A stretch of DNA of 64,000 bases from Allocoprococcus sp004560705 (GTDB lineage Bacteria; Bacillota; Clostridia; Lachnospirales; Lachnospiraceae), in contig NZ_JBQHTK010000006.1 of assembly GCF_052065755.1 (NCBI RefSeq), positions 70,275 to 134,274 of the forward strand. Reading direction: 5' to 3'. The translations under genes and the position numbers were made by a program. This document shows positions 51,811 through 59,859 of the stretch, piece after piece. Position 1 is the first letter of the stretch, and every line of letters starts with the position of its first letter. Below the pieces are notes generated by a model. The model had not been told where the DNA came from. It saw only the letters and a program-made list of their open reading frames with translations, and made no database searches.

Positions 51811-52653
51811 ATGAGAGAAAATTATCTTAGTATTGGAGAAATGGCCCACATTAATAACACAACAGTCCCGACACTCCGATTATATGATTCGCTTGGACTA
51901 TTAAAACCATACTATACCGATCCAGAAACCCATTACCGATACTATGATATCAAACAAAACGCCCGCTTTGACATGATTCAGTATATGAAAGAACTGGGGA
52001 TGGAATTAAAGGAAATCCGGGAAGTCCTGGATTCGGAAGATTTGCGTAAGATTGAATCGGTTCTTATCAGGAAAAGAGAACAGACCATACAGGATATCGA
52101 ACATTTGAAAATCCAGCGAGATGCAATCGATCGGGCCATCGGCAGTATTGAAAGATACAGCAAATCTCCAAGCAGGGGAACGATCACATTGGAATATATA
52201 CCGGCCAGGCGGATCTATTCGATGGATACGGATGTAAATTTCTATGATCATGATATCGATACATATGAAAAAATTCTCAAGCAATTAAAACATAAACTGA
52301 TCGATCATGACGTCCCGCCGGTTTATTATTGCAATGCCGGTACTCTTATGAAAAAAGAAGATTTCATCCGGAAGCAATATATTTCCAATAAGATTTTTGT
52401 ATTTGTAGATGAGCATTTTCCATTGATTCATCAGACAGAAGTGATAGAAAACAATATGTATGCCTGCATTTATCTGGATGAGTTTGATTCAGAAAAAGAG
52501 TATGCCGAGCTGCTGCTTAGACATTGTAAAGATGAGCAGTTTGAAATTACAGGTGATTATATTTGTGAAGTGCTTACAGAGTTTAACGTTTTTGATTGTG
52601 AAAAAAGGTCCATGTATCTGCGCCTGCAGGTTCCTGTAAGTTTCTCAAAATAG
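51811..52653 (+). CDS. MerR family regulator with C-terminal effector domain
   Basis: A 280-residue activator. Residues 1-75 form a MerR winged helix (LSIGEMAHINNTTVPTLRLY, then YRYYDIKQNARFDMIQYMKELG), a dimerising coiled coil follows (about 80-115), and residues 120-280 look like a GyrI-like/BmrR-type small-molecule domain. No metal-binding cysteine loop of the MerR/CueR kind is present, so the signal is likely an organic compound. GAAGGAG precedes the ATG. It lies between the ECF operon and the amine-dehydrogenase-like gene, whose promoter has the stretched 19-bp spacer that MerR proteins act on. Confidence 0.9.
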   Translation: MRENYLSIGEMAHINNTTVPTLRLYDSLGLLKPYYTDPETHYRYYDIKQNARFDMIQYMKELGMELKEIREVLDSEDLRKIESVLIRKREQTIQDIEHLKIQRDAIDRAIGSIERYSKSPSRGTITLEYIPARRIYSMDTDVNFYDHDIDTYEKILKQLKHKLIDHDVPPVYYCNAGTLMKKEDFIRKQYISNKIFVFVDEHFPLIHQTEVIENNMYACIYLDEFDSEKEYAELLLRHCKDEQFEITGDYICEVLTEFNVFDCEKRSMYLRLQVPVSFSK

Positions 52654-52690
52654 TACAAAAATAATTAATAAAATAATTTTAGAAACCTCC

Positions 52691-52721
52691 TTGACTCTCA
52701 CCTTGCATGAGACGATATCAT
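52691..52721 (+). promoter_or_regulatory. MerR-type promoter (19-bp spacer) of the DapB-like gene
   Basis: -35 TTGACT (52691-52696), 19-bp spacer, -10 TATCAT (52716-52721). Overlong 19-bp spacers are the hallmark of MerR-activated promoters. The spacer holds ACTCT-N8-ATGAGA (52694-52712), the same element as at the merR promoter, and an imperfect inverted repeat CTCTCA / TGAGAC. Confidence 0.75.
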
Positions 52722-52770
52722 GTAAGTAAGTTAATAAGTGATGAACAATCAATCAAAGGAGGTTTTTCTT

Positions 52771-53802
52771 ATGGAAAAAATTAAAGTTGTTCAGTATGGT
52801 TGTGGTAAGATGAGTAAATACACGCTTCGTTATCTTTACGAAACAGGCTGTCAGATCGTAGGTGCCATTGACACGAATCCGGCTATTGTAGGAATGGACG
52901 TAGGCGATTATGCAGGACTTGGAATCAAAACAGGAGTTTTGATCAGTGATAAAGCAGACGAAGTGCTCGATAATACGGATCCGGATATTGCGGTTGTGAC
53001 TTTGTTCAGTCTGGTGAGTGACTGCTTCCCGCATTATATGAAGTGTCTGGAAAGAGGAATTAGTGTCATTTCCACCTGTGAGGAAGCTACTTATTGTTGG
53101 ACGACTGATCCGGTTCGTGCAAATCTTCTTGATGTAACAGCAAAAGAACACGGATGTACATTTGTAGGAAGTGGTATGGAAGATATTTTCTGGGTAAATA
53201 TGGTAGGCATGGTTGCCGGAGGATGTCATAAGATTGAGAAAATTGAAGGTGCTGTAAGTTATAATGTAGAAGATTACGGACTTGCACTTGCAAAAGCGCA
53301 TGGAGTAGGACTGACTCCGGAAGAATTTGAAAAGCAGATCGCTCATCCGGAAGAAATCGAACCTTCTTACGTATGGAATTCAAACGAAGCCCTCGCTTCC
53401 AAGATGGGATGGACGATCAAGAGCCAGACACAGAAATGCGTTCCGTATTTCCATGACAGTGATCTGTATTCATCTACGCTGGGTGATACCATTCCGAAAG
53501 GAAACTGTATTGGAATGGCTGCAGTTGTAACAACCGAGACATTCCAGGGACCGGTCATCGAAACCCAGTGCATTGGTAAAGTCTATGGACCGGATGATGG
53601 AGATATGTGTGACTGGAAGATTACCGGCGAACCGGATACAGAATTTCATGTTGTGAAACCGGCAACCGTTGAACACACCTGTGCAACAATTGTAAATCGT
53701 ATTCCGTCTGTATTACGTGCACCGTCCGGACTGGTAACAATGGATCAGCTGGAGGAGATTGCATATCCTACTTATCCGATGGAATTCTATTTGAACAAAT
53801 AA
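52771..53802 (+). CDS. DapB-like NAD(P)H-dependent amine dehydrogenase family protein
   Basis: A 343-residue dehydrogenase with an N-terminal Rossmann fold (VVQYGCGKMSKYTLRYL, residues 5-21, then GAIDTNPA) and a C-terminal alpha-beta domain like dihydrodipicolinate reductase. The length and pattern match 2,4-diaminopentanoate dehydrogenase (Ord) and its uncharacterised relatives rather than true DapB (about 250). The other ornithine-degradation genes are absent, so the Ord role is doubtful. The ATG at 52771 has AAAGGAGG 8 bp upstream. Its promoter looks MerR-controlled, tying it to the adjacent ECF/desulfidase locus. Substrate unknown. Confidence 0.75.
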   Translation: MEKIKVVQYGCGKMSKYTLRYLYETGCQIVGAIDTNPAIVGMDVGDYAGLGIKTGVLISDKADEVLDNTDPDIAVVTLFSLVSDCFPHYMKCLERGISVISTCEEATYCWTTDPVRANLLDVTAKEHGCTFVGSGMEDIFWVNMVGMVAGGCHKIEKIEGAVSYNVEDYGLALAKAHGVGLTPEEFEKQIAHPEEIEPSYVWNSNEALASKMGWTIKSQTQKCVPYFHDSDLYSSTLGDTIPKGNCIGMAAVVTTETFQGPVIETQCIGKVYGPDDGDMCDWKITGEPDTEFHVVKPATVEHTCATIVNRIPSVLRAPSGLVTMDQLEEIAYPTYPMEFYLNK

Positions 53803-53812
53803 ACCATAAATG

Positions 53813-53864
53813 AAAAATCACCACCATATCAGAGCTTATACTCGGAAATGGTGGTGATTTTTTT
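53813..53864 (+). terminator. Intrinsic terminator after the DapB-like gene
   Basis: 15-bp stem AAAAATCACCACCAT / ATGGTGGTGATTTTT with a 20-base loop and a T run. Confidence 0.92.
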
Positions 53865-53921
53865 GCAAAATTCTGTTACAATGCAAAAGAAAGATAAAGA
53901 TAAAGGCAGGTATACATACCA

Positions 53922-54692
53922 ATGAAGATTATCATTTCCCCTGCAAAACAGATGAAAGAGAATCACGATTTTATGGCAGCCACCTCACTCCCTGTGATGC
54001 TAGACCGCACGGAACGAATTCTCCGTCAGATGAAACAGTTTGACCGGGCAGAATTGAAGAAGCTCTTCCGCGCAAATGACAAGATTACGGAAGAGAATTT
54101 CCAGCGTTACCAGAATATGGATCTTAGAAAAGGCCTGACACCGGCTGTCCTTTCGTATAATGGACTTGCATTCAACAACATGGCGCCGCAGGTCTTTACG
54201 GACGGGCAGTGGGAGTATGTAAAGAAGAATCTGAAAATTCTAAGTGGGTTTTATGGAATATTGAATGCAACTGACGGTGTCGTCCCCTATCGTCTGGAAA
54301 TGCAGACAAGAGTTGGAATTGACGGAGCTAAGGATTTATATGATTTCTGGGGAGACAGTCTTTACCGGAGAATTGCGGATGAAGTGAGAGAGGATGTATC
54401 AGAGGGAATAGAACCGATCATCCTGAATCTTGCATCAAAAGAATACAGTCAGGCTGTGGAACCGTTTGTTGAAGCGAATATCCGATTTGTCACATGCGTC
54501 TTTGCAGAGTATTCCGGTGATAAATTGATCACCAAAGGAACGAAAGCGAAGATGGCAAGAGGTCAGATAGTCGCTTTTCTCGCGAATGAACATGCACAGG
54601 ATCTGAATGTCGTGAAGCAATTTTCTGGTATGGGGTTCCGGTATAGTGAAGAACATTCTTCAGAAAAAGAAATGATGTTTATTCAAGTTTAG
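53922..54692 (+). CDS. yaaA: Peroxide stress protein YaaA (UPF0246)
   Basis: A 256-residue member of the YaaA/DUF328 family, which in E. coli limits free iron during hydrogen peroxide stress and binds DNA. It starts MKIIISPAKQM, the typical opening, and has LYDFWGDSL near residue 144 and NLASKEYSQAV near 168. Full length. It stands alone between two terminators; GGCAGG precedes the ATG. Confidence 0.93.
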   Translation: MKIIISPAKQMKENHDFMAATSLPVMLDRTERILRQMKQFDRAELKKLFRANDKITEENFQRYQNMDLRKGLTPAVLSYNGLAFNNMAPQVFTDGQWEYVKKNLKILSGFYGILNATDGVVPYRLEMQTRVGIDGAKDLYDFWGDSLYRRIADEVREDVSEGIEPIILNLASKEYSQAVEPFVEANIRFVTCVFAEYSGDKLITKGTKAKMARGQIVAFLANEHAQDLNVVKQFSGMGFRYSEEHSSEKEMMFIQV

Positions 54693-54719
54693 TTAACGCT
54701 CTGCAATTGTTAACTTTTA
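54691..54719 (+). terminator. Short terminator-like hairpin after yaaA
   Basis: AGTTAAC (54691-54697) with GTTAACT (54709-54715), 11-base loop, then TTT. Its right arm overlaps the left half of the BirA-like operator of bioY. Confidence 0.5.
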
Positions 54720-54760
54720 TGGAATTATAGGTTGACAATCAGCCCGCGTTTGTATATACT
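54706..54760 (+). promoter_or_regulatory. bioY promoter with BirA-type operator
   Basis: Promoter: -35 TTGACA (54732-54737), 17-bp spacer, -10 TATACT (54755-54760). Operator: ATTGTTAAC (54706-54714), 16-base gap, GTTGACAAT (54731-54739), an inverted repeat with one mismatch. This is the TTGTTAAC-N14-16-GTTAACAA style of biotin protein ligase (BirA) operators, and it covers the -35. Biotin excess would shut bioY off. Confidence 0.85.
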
Positions 54761-54794
54761 GTGAACATACAAAAAGAAATGGAGGCATATTGAT

Positions 54795-55343
54795 ATGCAA
54801 AAATCAAAATTATCAGTTCAGGATATATGCAGTATTGCAATCATGGCGGCGCTGACGGCGGTTATGGCACAGATTTCGATTCCGATGCCGATGGGGGTTC
54901 CGATGACGATGCAGACCTTTGCGATTACACTTGCCGCTGTCATCCTTGGATCTAAAAAAGGTGCACTTTCCATTCTGGTCTATGTACTGATGGGAGCAGT
55001 GGGAATTCCGGTATTTGCGGGATTCAGTGGTGGAATCCAGAATTTGATCGGACCGACAGGCGGATTCATCATTTCCTTCCCAATCATGGCATTTATTATC
55101 GGAATCGGAGTGGAACACAAAGATAAAAAAGGAATGTTTACGTTGATGCTGATTCTTGGAACGGTTTCCAATTATGTTGTTGGCGTTATCGTGTTCTGTA
55201 TCATTGCGAAAGCGCCGGTATGGACAGGAATTTCAGCCTGTGTTCTTCCGTTTATTCCTACGGCGATTATTAAGGCGGTTCTTGCATCTGTGCTTGGACT
55301 TCAGATTCATAAAAGACTGGGAGCGGCATTACAATGGAATTAA
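54795..55343 (+). CDS. bioY: Biotin transporter BioY
   Basis: A 182-residue ECF-type S component with about six membrane helices that imports biotin. PMGVPMTMQTFAITLAA (about 27-43), GSKKGALSILVYVLMGAVG and GPTGGFIISFP are the classic BioY signature. GGAGG precedes the ATG. There is no ecfAT beside it; it may use the shared or the 49-51 kb ECF module, or act alone. The BirA-like operator in its promoter supports the biotin role independently. The end overlaps a broken DUF1284 gene by 10 bp. Confidence 0.95.
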   Translation: MQKSKLSVQDICSIAIMAALTAVMAQISIPMPMGVPMTMQTFAITLAAVILGSKKGALSILVYVLMGAVGIPVFAGFSGGIQNLIGPTGGFIISFPIMAFIIGIGVEHKDKKGMFTLMLILGTVSNYVVGVIVFCIIAKAPVWTGISACVLPFIPTAIIKAVLASVLGLQIHKRLGAALQWN

Positions 55344-55499
55344 GACCGCATCATTTATTATGCACGCAGGCATATAGCGGGAAAGGGTACAACGAGGAAA
55401 ATGACACCGGAAATGCTGGAGGACATCTGTGAGGGGTGCAGCTGGTATCCGGTCAGTGCATGCCGTAGAATTCTTGTGGGAAAAAATGTCGAAAGATAG
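55334..55499 (+). pseudogene. DUF1284 gene, internally deleted and frameshifted
   Basis: The frame from ATG 55334 starts MELRPHHLLCTQAYSGKGY, the classic opening of DUF1284 proteins (cysteine-rich, likely metal-binding, normally about 120-140 residues), but ends at 55432 after 32 codons. A second frame (+1) from 55401 to 55499 reads LEDICEGCSWYPVSACR, the usual DUF1284 C-terminus. So both ends survive, while about 60-80 middle residues with the remaining cysteines are gone and the frames no longer join. Its start overlaps the bioY stop by 10 bp, showing that it was once cotranscribed with bioY. Confidence 0.75.
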
Positions 55500-55516
55500 A
55501 ATCATAAATTAAGCCG

Positions 55517-55553
55517 GGGACATGATTTTGGAATAGAATCATGTCTCTTTTTC
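55517..55553 (+). terminator. Intrinsic terminator after the bioY unit
   Basis: GACATGATT (55519-55527) with AATCATGTC (55537-55545), extendable by G-U pairs, followed by CTTTTTC. The rest of 55500-55651 shows no gene. Confidence 0.82.
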
Positions 55554-55651
55554 TTATATATAAAAATTTATAGAGATTTTATGTGACTATGGTAAAAGAA
55601 AATGATAGAATAATGTCAGTATAAAAAATGAATAAGGCAGGTTATAACAGG

Positions 55652-56452
55652 ATGGACAGTGAACTTAGATTCGCAATCCTTATTGATGCGGATAATATTT
55701 CAGATAAATATATTAAGACGATACTGGACGAGACAGCGAACAGCGGTATCGCCACATATAAGAGAATTTATGGAGACTGGACGAGCCCGAGGCTTGCATC
55801 ATGGAAGAATGTACTTCTGGAGAATTCAATCATACCAATGCAGCAGTACAGCTATACTACCGGCAAGAATTCGACCGATTCGGCGATGATCATCGATGCG
55901 ATGGATATTCTGTATTCCGGAAATGTAGACGGGTTCTGTATTGTATCGTCAGACAGTGATTTCACCCGTCTTGCTTCGAGACTGAGAGAGTCTGGTATGC
56001 AGGTGATCGGAATGGGAGAGGAGAAAACACCTCAGCCTTTCATTTCGGCATGCAATCAATTCAAGTATCTGGATTTGATCTGTGCCAGCCAGCAGGAAGA
56101 GGAAATGTGTGAAAAGGCAGACGACGCGAAGAGTACTGAGAAAGTTCATCAGAAATCTTCACAGAGCAAACGAAAGAAGAAAGACTTAAAGCGGGTACGA
56201 AGAACGATCAATGCAATCATCGAGAAGTTTTCTGATGATGAAGGGTGGATTTATACCGGGAAATTAGGAGATCAGCTTTCCAAGAGGATGCCGGATTTTG
56301 ATGTACGTAATTATGGATTTTCCAAGCTCACACCATTTATTCGTTCTCTTGGGGATTATGAAGTTAAGAAATTACCTTTAGAAAATGGTCAAAAACAGAT
56401 CTGCTGCAGAATCAAAACAGAGAAGCAGAAGAATGGAAAAGAAAAGGAGTGA
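55652..56452 (+). CDS. NYN-domain protein with C-terminal OST-HTH/LOTUS domain
   Basis: A 266-residue protein. Residues 5-145 are a NYN (PIN-like) nuclease domain: FAILIDADNIS, KNSTDSAMIIDAMD and FCIVSSDSDFTRLASRL carry the acidic residues expected for metal-dependent RNA cleavage. A lysine-rich linker (about 160-190) leads to an OST-HTH/LOTUS domain (about 190-260; GWIYTGKLGDQL and YGFSKLTPFI), an RNA-binding fold. The ATG at 55652 matches homologue starts; ATG 55628 lacks a ribosome site. RNA targets are unknown. It is followed 5 bp later by a membrane protein gene. Confidence 0.85.
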   Translation: MDSELRFAILIDADNISDKYIKTILDETANSGIATYKRIYGDWTSPRLASWKNVLLENSIIPMQQYSYTTGKNSTDSAMIIDAMDILYSGNVDGFCIVSSDSDFTRLASRLRESGMQVIGMGEEKTPQPFISACNQFKYLDLICASQQEEEMCEKADDAKSTEKVHQKSSQSKRKKKDLKRVRRTINAIIEKFSDDEGWIYTGKLGDQLSKRMPDFDVRNYGFSKLTPFIRSLGDYEVKKLPLENGQKQICCRIKTEKQKNGKEKE

Positions 56453-56457
56453 TTCAT

Positions 56458-57213
56458 ATGTTAGAGATTGTTTGTTTAATATGGCTGTGGCGTGTAAATG
56501 GTAAGAATGCCGCAGCAAATGGGCAGAGCCCGAGAAAATATCGTATTATGACACTTGCGCTATGGTTCGGAATGGAATTTACCGGATGCTTCGCAGGGGC
56601 GATCCTCATGGCTTTGTTGTTCCCGAATGATGATCCTTTCACAGGTGCGTTTATTTTAGGCTGTGTCGGAGCAGTGATCGGAGGATACATGTCTTATGTG
56701 GCAGCGAAGAATTCTCCGAAAGTGGATCAGACGTCACAGACATCCAATCCGTGGAATCAGGTACAGAACCAATGGAATCCTTCTCAGAATAACCAGGGCT
56801 ATCGTTTAAACAGAGAGCCAAACGACCAGGATCAGGCGCAGAACCAGTGGAATCAGGCGCAGAATCCATGGGATGCCCAGCAGCAGAATGAAGCTGTAAA
56901 ACAAAACCCTGTCAATGATGCCGACTGTCTGGAAATGCCGGCGACAATTCAAATCATTTCAGAAAAGGGAGGATATGAGGGATGTCAGGATTCGTTTTTC
57001 CTTAACGGGAATCCGATCTGTATGCTTGGACCTGGAAGTGAGTATGCATTTTCGACGAATGTGAAAAAGAATACGATTACGATAGGAAGTCCGGTACAGC
57101 CCGCAGAAGACAGCGAACATTGTGTACGGTTCATCGCATCTGAGATGGGATATATTGAAATTCATACATCAGCAGGAAAAATGCTGCCGGAAAAATTCAA
57201 AAACTTCAAATAA
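56458..57213 (+). CDS. Membrane protein with Q/N/W-rich repeat segment, unknown function
   Basis: A 251-residue protein I do not recognise. Residues 1-12 are hydrophobic, and two membrane helices follow (about 33-52 and 60-83). Residues 95-150 are rich in Gln, Asn and Trp, with loose repeats of the type NPWNQVQNQWN and NQWNQAQNPWD. The last 95 residues resemble a small beta domain (ICMLGPGSEYAFSTN, NTITIGSPV). ATG 56458 has AAGGAG 8 bp upstream. It is very close to the NYN gene (5 bp), so they are cotranscribed. Confidence 0.6.
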   Translation: MLEIVCLIWLWRVNGKNAAANGQSPRKYRIMTLALWFGMEFTGCFAGAILMALLFPNDDPFTGAFILGCVGAVIGGYMSYVAAKNSPKVDQTSQTSNPWNQVQNQWNPSQNNQGYRLNREPNDQDQAQNQWNQAQNPWDAQQQNEAVKQNPVNDADCLEMPATIQIISEKGGYEGCQDSFFLNGNPICMLGPGSEYAFSTNVKKNTITIGSPVQPAEDSEHCVRFIASEMGYIEIHTSAGKMLPEKFKNFK

Positions 57214-57256
57214 AGCTGATATATAAAGCCAGTGACCAACATATATTTACAACAAA

Positions 57257-57562
57257 ATGGTTAATGGCAGAACTATGAGACGGGAATCAGACCAGAATGG
57301 GAAAATGCTGGGATATCGAATTGCGGATGCGGCAAATATGCCGAAAGATGTTATGCTTGGTGTCCCCATAGTGACCATGACAGGGCAGTTGGAAGTAAAC
57401 GTTGAGAATTATCGCGGGATTCTGGAGTATACAGATATCCTGATTCGCATAAAGAGTAAATGCGGACAGATTAGGATCACCGGAAAAAATCTTCAGATTG
57501 CTTATTACACAAATGACGAGATGAAAATCACGGGACGAGTGGAGAAGGTTGAGTATCTATAG
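57257..57562 (+). CDS. yqfC: Sporulation protein YqfC
   Basis: A 101-residue protein matching the YqfC family: MPKDVMLGVPIVTMTG near residue 31, NYRGILEYTD and a C-terminal GRVEKVEYL. In Bacillus yqfC is expressed in the mother cell under sigma-E and lies directly before yqfD, as here (20 bp). The start is uncertain: ATG 57257 or 57275, neither with a good ribosome site. Confidence 0.85.
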   Translation: MVNGRTMRRESDQNGKMLGYRIADAANMPKDVMLGVPIVTMTGQLEVNVENYRGILEYTDILIRIKSKCGQIRITGKNLQIAYYTNDEMKITGRVEKVEYL

Positions 57563-57582
57563 CAGAAAGGGCTGAAAAGTGT

Positions 57583-58848
57583 ATGCTGATTGCCGTTTTA
57601 CAATATATTTCCGGATATCTCAGAATCAGGGTGGAAGGATATTCGCCGGAGCGTTTCATCAATCTCTGCAGTTATCATGGAATCTATCTATGGAATTTAA
57701 AACCGTGCGGACACGCATACGAAATGAATATCAGTGTCCGTGGATTTCGCGAATTAAAGCCTGTTATACGCAAAACGAGAACGAAGGTTGTGATCATGGA
57801 GCGGGCAGGCTTTCCTTTTTTTTTACACAAATACCGAAAGCGGAAGCTGTTTTTCGGTGGAATCTTCTTCTGTATTATCTTTGTTTATGTCATGTCGCTT
57901 TTTGTATGGAATATCCATATCGACGGGAATCTTTCGCGGACAGACGAGACCATGCTGGAATTTTTGGAATCAGAAGGAATCTACCATGGAATGTTAAAAT
58001 CGAAAGTAGACTGTGACCAGATTGTTAGGGATATCCGGAAGGAATACGATAATGTAATCTGGGCGTCGGCATATGTAACCGGAACACGTCTCATGATCCG
58101 TGTGAAAGAAAATACAGACCGGGTCATGGAGGAAACAGAAGACTCTGAGCTGGATCGTGCAAATGGCCAGCCGGCAGATATTATTGCGGAAAAGGACGGA
58201 ATCATTCTTGAAATCATAACGCGGGAAGGTGTTCCAATGGTTCACGAGGGAGATTCGGTACAAAAAGGAGATATCCTTGTGAGTGGTACAGTTGAAATTC
58301 TTAATGATGCAAAAGAAGTCATTGGATATCAGTACCATCAGGCTGATGCTGATATTACTGCGCAAACAGTATATTCCTATGAAGACAGTCTGCCGATCAC
58401 TTATGAGATAAAAAAATGGACGGGAAATAAGAAATATGTATGTTGGATAGAAACGGATCAGTATTTATTCAAACTGGGAACCGGAAAGAATGAATTTGCA
58501 CACAAAACATATACTACACTTGAGAAGCGTTTTTGTATTGGTGAACATTTCTGGCTTCCTGTCACTTTGGGCATGGATGTGATCGAGGAATATCAGCCGG
58601 TCAATAAAAAACATCAGGAAAAAGAGTATCAGGAAAAATTGTCTGCTGATTTTCAAAAATTCTGTCTTAATTTAGAGAAAAAAGGGGTTCAAATTTTGGA
58701 GAATAATGTTAAAATATACAGTGATACTGCGCGTGCATCTGCCAGGGGTACTCTGACACTTGCAGAAACAATTGGCTCGAAACACCTGACTGCAAAAAAG
58801 GAGCTGCCATCAAGTGATGCTAAAGATACGCAACAGGAAGGAAATTGA
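57583..58848 (+). CDS. yqfD: Sporulation protein YqfD
   Basis: A 421-residue YqfD-family protein. A cytosolic N-terminal 90 residues are followed by one membrane helix (about 88-110; FFGGIFFCIIFVYVMSLF), then an outside region with FtsQ/POTRA-like start (VWNIHIDGN). Homologues are needed for sporulation in Bacillus, though the mechanism is unclear. The helix region is coded by a run of nine T at about 57816-57824, but the frame is intact. It lies between yqfC and phoH (3-bp gap) in the standard order. Confidence 0.92.
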   Translation: MLIAVLQYISGYLRIRVEGYSPERFINLCSYHGIYLWNLKPCGHAYEMNISVRGFRELKPVIRKTRTKVVIMERAGFPFFLHKYRKRKLFFGGIFFCIIFVYVMSLFVWNIHIDGNLSRTDETMLEFLESEGIYHGMLKSKVDCDQIVRDIRKEYDNVIWASAYVTGTRLMIRVKENTDRVMEETEDSELDRANGQPADIIAEKDGIILEIITREGVPMVHEGDSVQKGDILVSGTVEILNDAKEVIGYQYHQADADITAQTVYSYEDSLPITYEIKKWTGNKKYVCWIETDQYLFKLGTGKNEFAHKTYTTLEKRFCIGEHFWLPVTLGMDVIEEYQPVNKKHQEKEYQEKLSADFQKFCLNLEKKGVQILENNVKIYSDTARASARGTLTLAETIGSKHLTAKKELPSSDAKDTQQEGN

Positions 58849-58851
58849 GAT

Positions 58852-59859
58852 ATGGGAATTCTTGAGACTGAAATCGAGATACCGGCAGAACACGAACGGA
58901 ATGTCTTCGGACAGTTCGATGTTTTTGCCAAAAAGATAGAACGTACATTACATGTGACGTTAATCGCACGAGACGGAAAAGTGAAGATTCTTGGTGATGA
59001 GCGTAATGTAGAACGTGCAGAGAGGACACTTACCCAGCTTACAGAATTGTCTCGCCGCGGGAATGTTATACAGGAACAGAATGTAGACTATACCCTATCA
59101 CTGACAATGGATGACAGCACCGAAAGTGTCCTGGAGATTGACAAAGATTTGATCTGTTATACACTTCAGGGTAAGCCGATCAAACCGAAAACGCTTGGAC
59201 AGAAGAAATATGTAGATGCCATTCGGGAAGATATGATCACCTTTGGTCTGGGCCCTGCAGGAACAGGAAAGACTTATCTTGCGATGGCAATGGCAATCAC
59301 CGCATTTAAGCAGAATGAAGTGGGCAGGATCATTCTGACGCGGCCTGCAATCGAAGCTGGTGAGAAGCTTGGCTTCCTTCCGGGAGATCTGCAGAGTAAG
59401 ATCGATCCCTACCTGCGTCCACTTTATGACGCATTGTACCAGATCATGGGTGCGGAGAGTTTTCAGAAGAATTCGGAGAAAGGCTTGATCGAAGTTGCAC
59501 CGCTTGCCTACATGCGTGGAAGAACACTGGATAATGCGTTTATTATTCTGGATGAGGCACAGAATACAACTCCGGCTCAGATGAAAATGTTCCTCACACG
59601 AATCGGTTTTGGCTCCAAAGTGGTGATTACCGGTGATTCGACACAGAAAGATCTTCCATCCGGTCAGACATCCGGTCTGGATGTGGCAATCAACGTAGTA
59701 AAGAATATCGATGGAATTTCCATCTGTCAGTTGACCAGCCGAGATGTTGTTCGGCATCCTCTGGTACAGAAGATCGTCAAAGCATATGAAGATTATGAAC
59801 AGAAAACGGAACTTAAGAAAAAGAGAAGCAAGGACAGAAGGAAACGGTACGAAAGATGA
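58852..59859 (+). CDS. phoH: PhoH family ATPase
   Basis: A 335-residue PhoH/YbeZ-type protein. Residues 10-110 contain a KH-like RNA-binding part; the ATPase core has GLGPAGTGKTYLAMAMA (about 130-146), LTRPAIEAGEKLGFLPGD and FIILDEAQNTTPAQM (Walker B, about 226). The family partners with YbeY in rRNA processing, and ybeY follows with a 4-bp overlap. It starts 3 bp after yqfD. Confidence 0.95.
   Translation: MGILETEIEIPAEHERNVFGQFDVFAKKIERTLHVTLIARDGKVKILGDERNVERAERTLTQLTELSRRGNVIQEQNVDYTLSLTMDDSTESVLEIDKDLICYTLQGKPIKPKTLGQKKYVDAIREDMITFGLGPAGTGKTYLAMAMAITAFKQNEVGRIILTRPAIEAGEKLGFLPGDLQSKIDPYLRPLYDALYQIMGAESFQKNSEKGLIEVAPLAYMRGRTLDNAFIILDEAQNTTPAQMKMFLTRIGFGSKVVITGDSTQKDLPSGQTSGLDVAINVVKNIDGISICQLTSRDVVRHPLVQKIVKAYEDYEQKTELKKKRSKDRRKRYER

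Noticed and set aside
57816..57824. Run of nine T in yqfD as a frameshift
   Set aside because: The 421-residue frame continues normally through it and the product has the full family length; slippage cannot be judged from sequence alone.
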